From contig CM034546.1 in NCBI GenBank assembly GCA_020055645.1, positions 41,540,001 through 41,604,000 of the forward strand: a stretch of DNA of 64,000 nt, written 5' to 3'. Positions 13,159 through 25,570 of the stretch are shown one piece after another. Numbering within the stretch: the first letter of the stretch is position 1; every line of letters begins with the position of its first letter. Under the pieces are notes generated by a model that saw only the letters and a program-made list of their open reading frames with translations, did no database searches and was not told the DNA's origin. A program made the translations under genes and the position numbers. The stretch comes from Tomocerus qinae (lineage: Eukaryota > Arthropoda > Collembola > Entomobryomorpha > Tomoceridae).

Positions 13159-13610
13159 GCCAAATAAGGCAGATTTGACCACTTTTTGGTCCATTGCCAA
13201 TAAGGCAGACTTGACCATTTGTTGGTCCATTGCCAATAAGGCAGACTTGACCATTTGTTGGTCCATTGCCAATAAGGCAGACTTGACCATTTGTTGGTCC
13301 ATTGCCATTAAGGCAGACCTGACCATTTGTTGGTTCATTGCTTATAAGGCAGAATTGACCCTTTGTTGGTCCATTGCCAATAAGGCAGAATTGATCATTT
13401 GTCGGTCCATTGCCAATAAGGCAGAATTGATCATTTGTTGGTCCATTGCTATTAGGGCAGAATTGATCATTTGTTGGTCCATTGCCAATAAGGCAGACTT
13501 GACAACTAGCTGATCGTTTGTCATTTAAGGCAGACTTGACAACCACCTAATCGTTTGCCATTTAAGGCTAATTTGACCACTTGCTGGTCCTTTGTCTTTC
13601 AGGACAGACT
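13159..13610. repeat. 36 bp minisatellite inside Helitron 1
   Basis: About ten units of a 36-mer built on GGTCCATTGCCAATAAGGCA and GACTTGACCATTTGTT, decaying toward the right end. Period 36 keeps frames open in several directions, so the long reading frames here are spurious. A related array lies in Helitron 2 at 41545-41945. Confidence 0.9.
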
Positions 13611-13617
13611 GGACGAT

Positions 13618-14363
13618 TATCTATAATATAAACGTCATCGAAATGTATGTTGTATGTTTGTGTGTACGGATGTTGTAATGTTATGAATGTTATTACTCGG
13701 CCACCGTACCGTTATTTCAAAATGTATTAACAACACAGTTTGATTTATTTGCAAAAGATGCTAAATTCCATCCAGATAGAACTTGGTTTTATGCATACAC
13801 GCTTGCGCGGTGATAAAATTATGAAAGTCACTGTTGTGAGACGTGGTATAGTTGATACTCTTTCTTTCAAATTTAATATACCGTGCCGTGACCTTATTTT
13901 ATACGCAGGAAAGTTTAAAATTTGGATATTCATAATAAAACTATTTTTTTCAATTCGCAAATGGTTTTAAGCTAATAGGAGGTTAAATTAAATCTATAAT
14001 ATAAACGTCATCGAAATGTATGTTGTATGTTTGTGTGTACGGATGTTGTAATGTTATGAATGTTATTACTCGGCCACCGTACCGTTATTTCAAAATGTAT
14101 TAACAACATAGTTTGATTTATTTGCAAAAGATGCTAAATTCCATCCAGATAGAACTTGGTTTTATGCATACACGCTTGCGCGGTGATAAAATTATGAAAG
14201 TCACTGTTGTGAGACGTGGTATAGTTGATACTCTTTCTTTCAAATTTAATATACCGTGCCGTGACCTTATTTTATACGCAGGAAAGTTTAAAATTTGGAT
14301 ATTCATAATAAAACTATTTTTTTCAATTCGCAAATGGTTTTAAGCTAATAGGAGGTTAAATTA
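13618..14363 (+). repeat. 373 bp tandem duplication in Helitron 1
   Basis: Two adjacent copies (about 13618-13990 and 13991-14363), each opening ATCTATAATATAAACGTC and closing AGGAGGTTAAATTA. I find about one mismatch between them, so the duplication is very recent. Each copy begins with a repeat of the Helitron's own 5' end; a diverged third copy lies near 12563-12810. Confidence 0.88.
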
Positions 14364-15330
14364 AAAATGTTATACGTCTTAAATAGAAAAGCTAAATCCA
14401 TTCTTAAATAGAAAATAATCAGAGCGAGATGAAGTGGTAAACAATTTTTTTTATTTCAAATGTGTACGTTTTGAATCTGCCACTTATGTGTTATATAGAT
14501 TTGTTATAAAATTATGACTTCTAATATGACGTCACAAATCGTGATGATGATAGGATTAGGATTAGGAAGCGTAAAAGTAGCCCTTAAAAAGTTTAGGTGG
14601 GTGAATATTTATGAATATAGAATATTTCTTTAATGTGATTCCATTTTCGTAGGTCATAGTCATGAGTGTCATGGAAGTTGACATTTTCCTTGCATTGACA
14701 CTATACAACGGTAGTATATGTAATTAGTTATTCCAAATCAAAAAAACAAAATTTTCTAAAACTTCAGCGTATTACGACCAAGGGCCAATATTTTTGTGTT
14801 GGAATTTTATTGTGACTATCGGTACTTACTCTGGTCACCCATTATGGTCACATTTTTGACTTGGGGTATAATGTTACGTCTACGTTACTCTAACTCACCA
14901 TTATGCATACTGCCAAGCTTAGATGTAAGCATCCCATCCATTATACCCAACATCCCATCCAGGTGTATGAATTGGCTGAAAGGGATGTGTTGGTGATGGC
15001 TGTAATGGTACTTTATTTGGAAACTGGGGATGGGCTATATTAGATGGACTACTTTATTTGAATATTGGTGGTGGGCTGGATACGATGTTGATCTTTTCTT
15101 GGGGTTTGGTGATGATGGAATGGATAGGGTTGGGTGTTCCATCTTTTACATTGGATGGGATGTTTACCAACAACTTACATCTATGCTGCAAAGTGTTATT
15201 CTGTTTTATCCGACCAAGCAAATAAACTGCTTCCCCTCACGCACCAGGCGGGTGAGGGAAAGAATTTTCTGAAATACATTCTATCCATCTTACAATATTG
15301 CCCCGGAATACACACTAGCTTTATTTATAA

Positions 15331-15357
15331 CAGGGCCTGGGCCCTGTGACCGGCTAG
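15331..15357 (+). other. Helitron 1 3' terminal hairpin and CTAG end
   Basis: The palindrome ACAGGGCC-TG-GGCCCTGT is followed by GACCGGCTAG. Helitron 2 has the same end with one base pair of the stem exchanged in both arms (42567-42593). Confidence 0.9.
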
Positions 15358-16905
15358 TACTCTAATAAAGTGAGTTTTTCTAGACATCTGAAACGTGAAA
15401 ACCATTTTACGGAACAAAATGAAGATAATTCTGACGTTGCTTCTAGATTTTGTCATAAATGTCTTCTCAGTTTTGCGACGCAAGAGGAATTTAGCTTTCA
15501 CATTTCTCAATGTTTTTTTTCATGTGACCTGTGTAGCCAAATGTACAATAACAAACCCGCGTTTTTACGTCATTTGGAGAGTCATGGAGATGAGTTCAAG
15601 TGCACGGTTAATAGTTGTGATAAAATATTCACGTCTACACAGGCATTGCTTCTACATAAACACAAGAATCATCGTTTGATACAAATACAGCTGAAATCAG
15701 CTGATGTTGATGAAAGTGCAACAACAAATGTAGATCTTGTAGTACAGCAAGAAGAAAATACTCAAATTAAAAACAACGAAAAATTTAAGGACAAAGATGA
15801 AATATCTGATGATCCCAATGTAATTGTTTGTCGAAAATGTGGAATAAACTGTAAAACAAGAGAAGCACTCAATGAGCATATTTTAAGCCGATGTTACAAA
15901 TGTAAAACTTGCAAAAAAACTTTTGTTTTGAAAAGTGAACAGGAAGAACACTTGGCACTGTGTGTGAAGACCAGGAAAAAATATTACAGTGATAAAGACA
16001 AGCCATTTCCAGGAAAAATAGAGCTTGACAGTCTTTCCTGTGTGATTTGCGATTTAAGCTTCTCAATCCTAAGTGATTTGGAAAAACATTTGCTTATTCA
16101 TACCATTAAATTATTTTCATGTCCCCATCGTGGTTGCAAGCGAAAATTTTCCACCGAAGAAGAAATTGCAGAACATGAAATTAAACTTTGTCGTTCGTGT
16201 ACCCAATCATTCCCGCATTTGGCCCATTTTAAACTCCACAACGAGAAAGCCCATGGGGGTCAGGCCTTGTACTCAACATTTGAAGAATTGTCAAACCCTC
16301 CCACCAAAGACATCATTAGAAATTTCAAAATGGGATTCCAGTGCTCAAAATGCAGTCGAGTTTATGAAAAATACCATACAATGAAACATCATGTGAACTT
16401 AGGATGCAATGTGTGTGAGATATGCGGAATAACTAAGATGACGAAATTAAGTCTAGAAAAACACATCCAGGTAGTGCACAAACGAGAGAAACCTTTTTTG
16501 TGCAATACTTGTGGCAAATCTTTTGCCATCAAGCAAACCCTTTTAACTCACATGGAATCCCAACACTCAAGTCAGAAGAAGCAATTCAAATGCATGCATT
16601 GTGATAAAATTATAACGACTCGGCCTGGGTACCTTCAACATGTAAAGATCCATGACGTCGGAGGACTTGAAAGGAAGATGTGTACCATTTGCGGGTTTGA
16701 CTTTTCAGGTGAAAATACTTTGAAAAAGCATATTAAAGCCATTCATGAAAATCAAAGACCTTTTCCCTGTCATTTGTGTGACAAGAGATTCAAAACTAAA
16801 ACTGCTCGCCAGTACCACATAAAAACTCATGACAATCCGAATGGGAGAAAACGAGGGCTCAATAAAGACACCGATGACTTTCATGCTGCTGCTAAGCGTC
16901 GCTAG

Positions 16906-17486
16906 ATACAAAAATGATGCATACACTTTCATAAATTGAGATTGGCGTCGTAATTGATTACGCATTTTAAGCAGTCATTGGCATCATCGTGCTAATCACT
17001 GATTACTTTAGGCACTATATAAAATATTCTAATACCGGAAAGTTGACAAAATTAATGATAATAGAAATGCTTGACTCAGGACACCCCAGTTTTCGGCGTT
17101 GGCTAAAAACATTTTGATCTAATCTGGAAACCTGGGTGAAAACTTTTTAACATAACTATTTTTTGAAATGGATGGAGCCTTATTTTGTGGGATGGGTCCA
17201 CATATCACAATATTCGGGATGCCTTGTTCGATATTTGTCGAGAAGAAGTAGAAAGAGCTACACTTACTAATATTTATCTAAACCAAATTTAATAAATCCA
17301 TGAATAATGTTTTTTCTCTTATAGTAAATGTACTCACTACTCATTTTTAATGACTTTTAATTGGCACCTATATAAAGTAAAACATTTTAGAGGCTAAAGC
17401 ATAGCCTTAGTTAAATATTAGAATTTCTATTTTCTATTTCTATTAGAATTATTGAGAGATCTAACCTAATTACTAGAATGTGATAA
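16906..17486. other. Intergenic, 3' ends of two convergent genes
   Basis: AT-rich sequence between the zinc-finger stop and the glycosidase stop on the other strand. AATAAATCC near 17290 could be a polyadenylation signal for the zinc-finger gene. I see nothing else. Confidence 0.4.
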
Positions 17487-18936
17487 CTAAAATTTATTAA
17501 AAAATGGTGTTAGAATATAAATGAATAAATGGAATAATGCACAGGATCTGTTTAGGACACTTGCTGTGGAATCACCGATTATGCTCTCGGTCACGGTGGA
17601 AGGTTCGTATTCATTTTTACAATATGAATCTTCTTTTATGGCTACGGAAATTTTATTATTTCCTGCCCCGTAGTAAATAAGCCATTTTCCTTTGAAGCAA
17701 ACTAACGCTGATAAGAAAATAGATTTTCCTTTGGGATTATATGCATTAATTTCGTAAAGCTTATTGGCGTTCAAAAATGGATATGTAGATTGATCTACTA
17801 AAATAGTTGGATCGTTAATAGCAAAGAGAGCCTGCCTGGCAGTGGTATAGCTTCTGCCGAGAATTCCACCATCGCCATTGTTTTTACCATCTCCGCTGTT
17901 ATACATTAATAGAATTCCATCTATTCTCAAAATTGCCTGCGGCCCAGGTTCCGAATTTCGGAGATTCAGACACTTAGATTCATTAGAACATTGAACAGGC
18001 TCCCAGTTAATTAAATCAGCAGAATGTGCCATTTGTATGTTGTTATCTTCCAAATTCCAAAAATACATCCAGTAAGACTCATTTACTATTACAGCCGTAA
18101 ATCTGCCCATTATAACCGCTGTGACTATCGAGGCAGATTTGGCTTTAATATGCTCTTTAAATGCGTAGCCATGACTTGTCCAATTTTTTAAATTTGTTGA
18201 CGTAGCAACTTTTAGTGCACAATTATTTCCTTTACCCACTGTGTAAATCATAACAAAAGTTCCGTTGTAATTCATAACAACTTTAGGGTCTTGATATCCT
18301 CCTTCCAATTTTATTTCCGATTCACTAGCTGGGTAGAAAATTGGTGAATTATTATCTTCTCGGTTGAATTTCAATCCGTCATCACTTGCTGCTAATCCGA
18401 TGCGGGATGTTAAACCGTAATGAGCATCGTCGTGGCTTAAAGCTGTATAGAAGAGGTAGACTTTACCATCTTTTACAACAGCACTTGGATTTAAAACACC
18501 TTCAGACCCCCATTTTTCATTTTTATTTGTTACTGGACATAAGAATTCGGATTCTGCAGTCTCTAAAATTGGATTTGTCCCTTCCCATTTCTCGAAAGGG
18601 GCTATTAACCAATCTCCAAACTGCTTTCCGGAATTTACTGAAACAGAAAATGGAATTTAGGAAGAAATTTTAATTATTTAAAATGTTACACAGAAAAGGT
18701 TTTGTGCATTTAGGATAATATAATTCTTTATGATTTGAATTATCACCTAATACATTTCTGAAAAGAGATTTTTTGATTTAATTTCATTTTAACTAGACGA
18801 CGTTGACATATTTACTAAAATAGGATCAATTCACAACAAACAGAAATAACTTATTTTTACCTTCCTCAATATTTTCGGAGATGTATTCATTAGTGTCTTC
18901 ACATTTTATAGGTACCAATAGCAAGAAAATTGCCAT
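17487..18936 (-). CDS. Secreted GH130/GH43-like five-bladed propeller glycosidase
   Basis: Two exons on the minus strand: 18936-18861 (start MAIFLLLVP) and 18637-17487, joined in phase 1 across a 223 nt GT-AG intron, giving 408 residues. A short hydrophobic leader, MAIFLLLVPIKC, suggests secretion. The body reads as a five-bladed beta-propeller glycosidase: WEGTNPILE, NPSAVVKDGKVYLFYTA, SRIGLAASDDGLKF, then GGYQDPKVV with Asp about 142 in the place of the GH130 GG.EDPR catalytic motif, and blades with S.NLKNW and SADLINWEP. GH130 enzymes phosphorolyse or hydrolyse mannosides; GH43 acts on arabinan and xylan. The C-terminus is hydrophobic (CALFHLFIYILTPFF), possibly a membrane or GPI-anchor signal. 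Such enzymes are mostly bacterial or fungal, so ancient transfer is possible; the intron and signal peptide argue against contamination. Substrate unknown. Confidence 0.78.
18638..18860 (-). other. Intron of the glycosidase gene
   Basis: On the minus strand the donor is GAAG|GTAAAA and the acceptor TTTTCTGTTTCAG|TAAATT. Splicing makes a GTA valine codon at the join and connects the leader exon in frame to the body. Confidence 0.85.
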
Positions 18937-20280
18937 TATTCTGCAATCCTGCACTTCTGTATTAAAGAAAGTAAATATCCAATATAGATTTCAACAAAAT
19001 AATGGGATTATTCGTAACTTATACACTTATAATATAGAATAGATTATACTCTTACTTAAGACCAACATTGTAAAAAAATCTAATTGATATGACAAACGAA
19101 GAAAGAATGAATTGTAAATCTTCGATATGACATTCATTTTCATTGCAAATTAGAAATCGTAGTATTAACTTTACATGAATATTTAATTAAGTCTTACCAA
19201 GATTAAATGATAATTGCGAAATCCAAAATGGAAATATTCATTATATTATGCAAAAGATAGTAACACATGTCCAAGTTAATATTAATAATATATCTAAAAA
19301 CAAATGTAAGTATTCCAACTTATCCGCAATTGCTTTAATCGCACACTCGCCTATGGATATCATTGTATATAGGTTAGAGAGGGATTTGAACGATTAATTT
19401 TATCAAACAATATTTAGTCATGGATATAATGGTAATTCTTTCGATATTTTCATGCAACATATCCTCTGCATATCTTGTTGCCTTTGTAAAAAGCCTAGTT
19501 AAAGGACAAACATAGTGTACTATGTTTAATTGTACAGTATGACACTTTGGCCATAGATAAGAAACCCATTTACAACTTTACTCATCCGGACATCTGTTTA
19601 TATAATGAAGCGAACTGAAAAAGTACAAGTTCATATCGAACTATAACAATATCGCAGCCAGAGAAAATATTGATTTGGTACTCCACTTAATAGATAAAAT
19701 CATTGAAAACTACCGGGTAAAGATTAAAGAAATACAAAAAATTGTAATATGAATTTCCTGTTGATAAAATAAATGCAAACTAATAACGCACTGATTGATT
19801 GGATTTCCATGTAATGTACATTGATATCGTTACCTCCGAGGAGAGATTCTGGATATTCTGCTGTCGTTGCATGGAAAATGCCCTTTTAACAATTTTGCAA
19901 TGGGTTGAACAATCAATGGGACGAAATAAAATCAAATTGATTTTAAGGTCAATATTACGTCTGGTGACACTATTGAACTTCGTCGTCTTGACGCCTTGCG
20001 AAATAATAGGTTTAAGTGTTAAAGGCAATTATAAATAACTTTAAATCTGTTCTATTAACTCTTGGAGCGAATGATTCCAAGAAATCAACTATAGGGTTGT
20101 TAGATTTGGAATTTAAAAATATATTTACCCGCCAGCATGTTGGAAATTCAGTTTGCACATTAATTTTTCCTTCAAGTTAGCAAAGCGCAAATTTCACAAA
20201 AGGCGAATGATGATAACCCATTGTATGGTTGTTCGTATTTCTACTACTACATTCTATAGTGCACCATACATAAGACACAT
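18937..20280. other. AT-rich intergenic sequence
   Basis: I see no gene, clear transposon end or array here. The first part would hold the glycosidase promoter on the minus strand. Confidence 0.35.
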
Positions 20281-23200
20281 AAGAGGACAAATATTTTTAT
20301 AAATAGTACGGTCCAAATTAATGGATAAAAATTAAATATTACATATCAACATAGAGTTGGATATCTACTAGTATAAACCTTGAAAGAGGGAACCCGCCCT
20401 TTGATTGGAGACAATAATACCTAAATACTAAAATATGCACATAAAATGTACTACCGTGGTTTAATGATTTCATATTAGCAGTCAGTAGGACGTAGGATAT
20501 CTATCACTGCATGGTACAAGTGCATTATACTATTGGGATTTTATTTTAAAAATATTTAAAATTTATAGCAAAACTGATTGACCCCATAATTACATAAGCA
20601 CAATGATTTTGTTTTGACCATATTTGGATATGTATACAAAGTAGTAAAATTGTTTTAACGCTAATTAAATTAACTGTTTTAACCATTATTGTTACCTGCT
20701 AATAGAAAATATTCCACTAATTAAATGCTTTATTTCCTTTGTCTAATTTACTTAACGCTATAAAGTAGGATCCATATTCCATAATATTTTGTAGAAATTG
20801 ACTGACGTCAGTAAAGGTCTCCATTATTCATGAACATAACCTTCCGAGCCTAAACAAACAAGTATGTTAATATGAATATTTGATGATAACCTTGATACTT
20901 CTGTAAGAGACATTGTCAATAGAATTTGTTCCTGTAATAATAAGGAAGGCCTATTGATAAATAAGTGAAAGGATTATTTAATGTGTCAAGATATTATTTA
21001 CTGTGGTAGATGTTAGATCACAATTACTGGAAAATAGGGATTTTATTTCGATCTGGTAATATAATTTCTCCAAGCCTTTCCTCATTACTATACAAATATA
21101 GTTTACAGTCTTACTTCGCCAAGACGAAGTCCCACACAGTGATAAATCCGACGATTACTTCAAAGACTATACATCTTCATCATCTTTGCAAGGCTATAGG
21201 TTACAAATTTTCTGGACCACAACAGCACACAACCTGAACCTACCTATACTATTTCAGGTGGATCGAAATCGCCATGCAATAGCACTTGGAGATAAAGATA
21301 TGCAGAGAAATAGATAGAGGCAGAATGAGCGAGAATGGATAGCCTACAATCTGTTATAATTTTTAGTTATTCCTCATTTAAGTACCATATAAAAACCAAT
21401 TTAGCAATTGTTCTATATATTAAAGTACGATTCTAAATAATAGGGAGTTGGAAATTCTGAAAGGTTAGCTGCAATGGGTTTCAGAAATAACAAAATAAAT
21501 AATAAAAGTGTAATACTGCCATGCTTCGTTTTTATTAAAATTTTCAGGTCGTCAAGGATTTAAGACATGAATTTCTAGTTTCTTCAAAATGACCTTTCAA
21601 ATTTTAATACATTGAGAAAGCCTGGGTCAACTCCCTTTTATTTTGAATCGTACTATAGTACCCATGGCATTTAGATTACACATGAAGTGTTTGGGAAGAA
21701 ATCATTCTCTAAATGCCGATGTCAGCCGAGAAACTCCGAGATCGATATGATTTATTAATAATGATGACTAAAACCTCGATAGTTCTAAATGCTTGAAAAA
21801 TGTAGTCAACTGACTAGGTACTTTTCAAAATAAATAAATTTTAAACTCTATTAAATGTTTTTATGCTTTTCCTGATTTATTTACCAATTTAGACCATTCG
21901 CAATAAAATACATCAGAAAATATCTCTATTGATCATGTTGAATGATTTTTGAAAATTTTAATGCATTTAAAATTTCAGATTTCGACGCTACGAAGTAGGA
22001 TAGTCCTTTGCGTGACTGCAAAGACTTTTGTCTGAAAAGTAATAACGTAAATGTCAAAATCGTTGCACACTTATCTATAAATTTATTTACAAGTTAATAT
22101 TTTGCAAATAATATATTCATTCAAAAAAAGGAAACAATTTATGACAGAATCTCCTTATTTCCATTTCATGCTCAAAGATAAGTCACAAAATAGACAGCCC
22201 TGGGCCAAAGGCGACTAAGGCAAACTGTCCATTGCATTGGTATAATGACTAAAGACTACAGATATAATTTGTCTGTCCCGTAGGCTCGTTTGCACGTTTT
22301 AACTTTTGAAGGAAATGATTCAATTTTTTATTTTCAAAAATCGGAAAGTCCTACTTTCTTTCATTTTAAATATAATCGAAGTTTTTGGCTCACTAAGAAA
22401 GTTATTGAAACATCCTAAAATTCAAATTTGGGTTCGTATGCTATGCTTGCTTATTGGTAATGGAGTTAGAAGAATTTCGTATAACAATCTATAAACCCTA
22501 CTTGAAGTAGGTTCGGTGGTAAAGTTATATATATAAAATTATCCGGTCTTTTGTTTAGCAAACAAATTGTCTCATCTCAGTTTCAGTCAGTTACCATGTC
22601 TATTGAAAATAGTTAGGTATGTTTATACCAAATCGAACACTAGATTTTTCCTTTTTTAAGTAATAAACCTCAGTTTTTGAATTTCGCGGTTAGCCTTTTT
22701 AAAAAAATATTCCTTTTTCTCAATACGTCTTTATGAAGTAGAATCCAGCCTTATCCATCGAAAGGTTAGGAGGCGGAGGATATTTTCCACGCTGTTCTTC
22801 TTATCAAACCTACAAATGTAAATAGTTCAGTTGAGAATAAATTTCAAAAAAAATGTATTTTTTTCACATCATTGTAATTAAATAAATTTAATATTGTAAA
22901 ATATTTGAATGTTGTTATTTTTACATTATGCTATTCATTTATGCTACATTTTTGTTGTAATTGATATCTTAAATCATATCTTAATTACAATAATGTTTTG
23001 TAATAAATTCATGTATTTTTAAAAATCATTTTAACTAAGATGCACTGTGTTGCTTTTAAAGATTTTTCTCCATGTGGATTGGAGAAAATTCAAAAATAGA
23101 CACTAACCATTTTAAGCTGGTAGTACCTATAATATAAACTTTTTTAAAGTCTTCTGACATAGGGCAAATGTTCTACTGAAAAATGATTTTGTGTATTTAT

Positions 23201-23634
23201 TTTATGACTTTACGAAATACCTGTATCCGTCTTTCTCTAATAGCCATAAAATTTACACTCCATTCAAAAATTTTAATCACAAATTATCTAAAGATAATAT
23301 ATTACTGCAGCGGAGAGCAAATTTTTGGGTTCGTTGTCTGAAAATTTTTCTATGGAATTAATTTCTATAAATGTCGAGCTGCACGTGTAGAGCTGCCTGT
23401 GAGTAAACTACAAAGGGATTAAAATACTAACAATTGTTAGAACTATTTTGAATTTCATGGTGTACTTGAATTTATGGTTGGCAGTCGCTGGTTGCTATTT
23501 TGTTATTAACTGCTAGCCTTGCCTACTTCTTCGGTACCTCACTCTCACTGGCCTGGGCGCATTTAAAACTGAACATTCTTTCTCTTACTTCGCATCGGTT
23601 ACTGATGAAGAAATAGCTGAGCTAAATTGTTAAA
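20281..23634 (+). repeat. Duplicated spacer A, upstream of IR-like copy 2
   Basis: Noncoding sequence matched in order by spacer B (about 37.3-45.5 kb, interrupted) and spacer C (about 49.87-53.19 kb). Landmarks are TAAATAGTACGGTCCAAATT at the start, ATAACCTTCCGAGCC, ATCGCCATGCAAT, CTTATTTCCATTTCATGCTC and TCTCATCTCAGTTTCAGTCA near the gene. The last 225 bases match the promoter region of copies 1 and 4. It is the least interrupted of the spacers, so it is a useful reference for dating insertions in B and C. Confidence 0.85.
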
Positions 23635-25570
23635 ATGTATTCCCTCTATCTAATCGTCCCATTTTTAATTCCCATAATTATAAACAGCATCAACTGCTTT
23701 CGAAATTTGTCGTTCTACAGTAATTGTGATTTTAATATGATTACTTTCCATCAGTCCGAATGGCAGACAGATTTTATTCTATCTAACCAAAATGGCCAAC
23801 CATGGACCTTGGCAACATCAGACTATAATAAAACTCTCTTCGGTCGTCATGAAGACAATCCACGAGATCTCTCTAGAAGTTTCTGCACTGTGAATATTCT
23901 ATAATGGAGCCACAGTATGATTTGACAAATCTCAATTCGACTTTTGGAAAAGAAATAAATCGCCTTGATTCGAGATTCATATTCGTCATCAAAGATGGAT
24001 TAAAATGGATGCATCCAAAGTGGCAACCAAACCTCATTCGATTATTAGAAGTCCCTCTCTTCATATTTGCAATGGAAGCTGGAAACGTATATTCCATTTT
24101 CACGACAATTCTCTACAATCCGAAAGATGAATCGTTATCTCTTCATCTGATGAAAACAGGAGATGCCGAAGAAGAATGGGAAAGGGTTTGGAATACTTTA
24201 AACGGAAATCTTCATGGCATTCACATTTTCGGGGAATTTGGCTATTTTTCGTTTAAAAGTCCTAGAGAAATGCCAGAGTGTAAAATGGAGCTATATTCAG
24301 TAGTAAAAACTAACCGTTTAAATAGAAATTGTTTCCATTCAGTGAGAGCTGTTTTGAATTGATGGCTGAAAGTTTGAACTTCACTGCCGTATATGCAAGG
24401 CAGAGCGAAGGTCTAAAAGAAAATCTACGTCGTTGTGGAGAGATTACGATGTCAGGACCTTACAAAAGCGTTTATAATTTACCATGGTATCAAATTAATT
24501 TCATTGAATACTTTCAAGAGTACATTCCCTATTACTGTGAAGCCAATTCTCGATTGGTGGACATCCCTTTGACAGTTCTGATTCAAAATACATTTGATGA
24601 TTATTGCTGGTGGCTGATATTTTCGCTATTCCCGATTTCATTTTATGCTTTAGGCTTTAGAATTTCTACTTTCTACAAGAAATTAGAGTTTATTTTTGTA
24701 TCCACAATAGCCGTCCTTTTAAATCAGGATGTTTCCAATAAAAGGAGAAACATTTTGTATTTGGTAATTGTGTCCATGGGATTTGTAATTGCTAATTTAT
24801 ATGAAACGTGGATAACAAGCGAGATTATTGCTCCGCCAGACAGAAAGCAATTCAAAGACTTTAAGGATCTCGTGGACAATGGATACAAGTTGTTGTTGCA
24901 CATAGACAGACGGAAGGATTTGAACGAAACAGGAACCGAATTGTTTGAAAAATATAAGATTCTGGACAAGATGAATTCAAGTGTCCACATATTTGATTTT
25001 CAATCCGATGCAACATCTGAACATCTTAATATGAGAGCCTGGACATTTAATGCGAAAATGTTGACCAACTTCTCAATGAACCTTTTTACTTTTTGTGATC
25101 CGAAGACAAGTCAACAAGCTGTGACATTAATACCATCTGAAATATCTTCTGATGGAATTTGCATGACTGCAAAGGAAACAGCTCTGGCTTACCCGATATC
25201 TTATAAATACAAAGATTGCTACCGTTATAAATTCCAATCATATTTTCAAATCATGCAAGAGAGAGGTTTTCTAAAATATTTCAAGGAACAAGAAGATTTC
25301 TTTGGTACTTTGAAGCATATAATATCCCATTCAAAACTGAAGCATAAAGAATCTGAGACATTGCCTATTAGCCATACCATGAAAATCCATACTATTTTCT
25401 TCGCTTGTGGATACTTTCTACTTGGATCATTCATCACTCTTCTTCTGGAAAGGCTGTGGCACTGTAGATTGATGTTGATAATGCACATCATCAATCTTTT
25501 TAACAAACTAAAAACCATCGCCAAAGATGTTCGAAGAGGATTTCTGGTGTGTTTCAGGCGGATGACATAA
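23635..25570 (+). pseudogene. Divergent ionotropic receptor (IR-like), copy 2, two frameshifts
   Basis: This copy has the same architecture as copy 4: signal peptide, S1, M1 (DDYCWWLIFSLFPISF), pore/M2 ending TSEIIAPPDRKQF, S2 and a last helix (FFACGYFLLGSFITLLLERL). The frame changes twice. ATTCTATAATGGAGCC near 23900 has two extra bases against copy 4 (ATTCTAATGGAGCC), and GCTGTTTTGAATTGATGG near 24350 has two extra bases against GCTGTTGAATTGATGG. Downstream of 24362 it is open to the stop at 25570. The conserved upstream region and roughly 100 bases of 3' flank are shared with copies 1 and 4. It is most likely a young pseudogene; sequencing or assembly error would be the alternative. Confidence 0.8.

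Larger units (their letters stand above)
11573..15357 (+). mobile_element. Non-autonomous Helitron 1
   Basis: It begins TCACTCTATAATATAAACG after an A and ends CTAG before a T, the Helitron A^T rule without target duplication. Eleven bases or fewer before the end is the hairpin ACAGGGCC-TG-GGCCCTGT, then GACCGGCTAG. No Rep/helicase reading frame is seen. The interior holds a nested 0.9 kb inverted-repeat element (11651-12562), a 36 bp minisatellite (13159-13610) and a 373 bp near-identical tandem duplication (about 13618-14363). Removing 11573-15357 makes CAA join TAC in frame inside a zinc finger, which fixes both ends independently. Confidence 0.9.
10332..16905 (+). pseudogene. C2H2 zinc-finger gene split by a Helitron
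   Basis: Exons read 10332-10446 (start MANDNEV; donor GTTAGT), 10771-10840 (donor GTAAGT) and from 10924. The third exon is interrupted at 11572/11573 by a Helitron and resumes at 15358, ending at 16905. Phases match at both introns. Before the insertion the coding length was 2382 nt, or 793 residues. The N-terminus is acidic and low in motifs. Then come about 17 C2H2 fingers: two complete ones plus the first half of a third upstream of the insertion, and the second half plus about 14 more downstream. Such arrays usually bind DNA in the nucleus. As assembled, the frame runs into the Helitron and stops at 11710, leaving two fingers. The 15358-16905 part is fully open, so the insertion is probably recent or polymorphic, unless the Helitron is spliced out. 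Confidence 0.82.

Noticed and set aside
13042-13546. Long frames on both strands over the Helitron 1 array
   Set aside because: They arise from the 36 bp unit; all frames without a stop in the unit are open.
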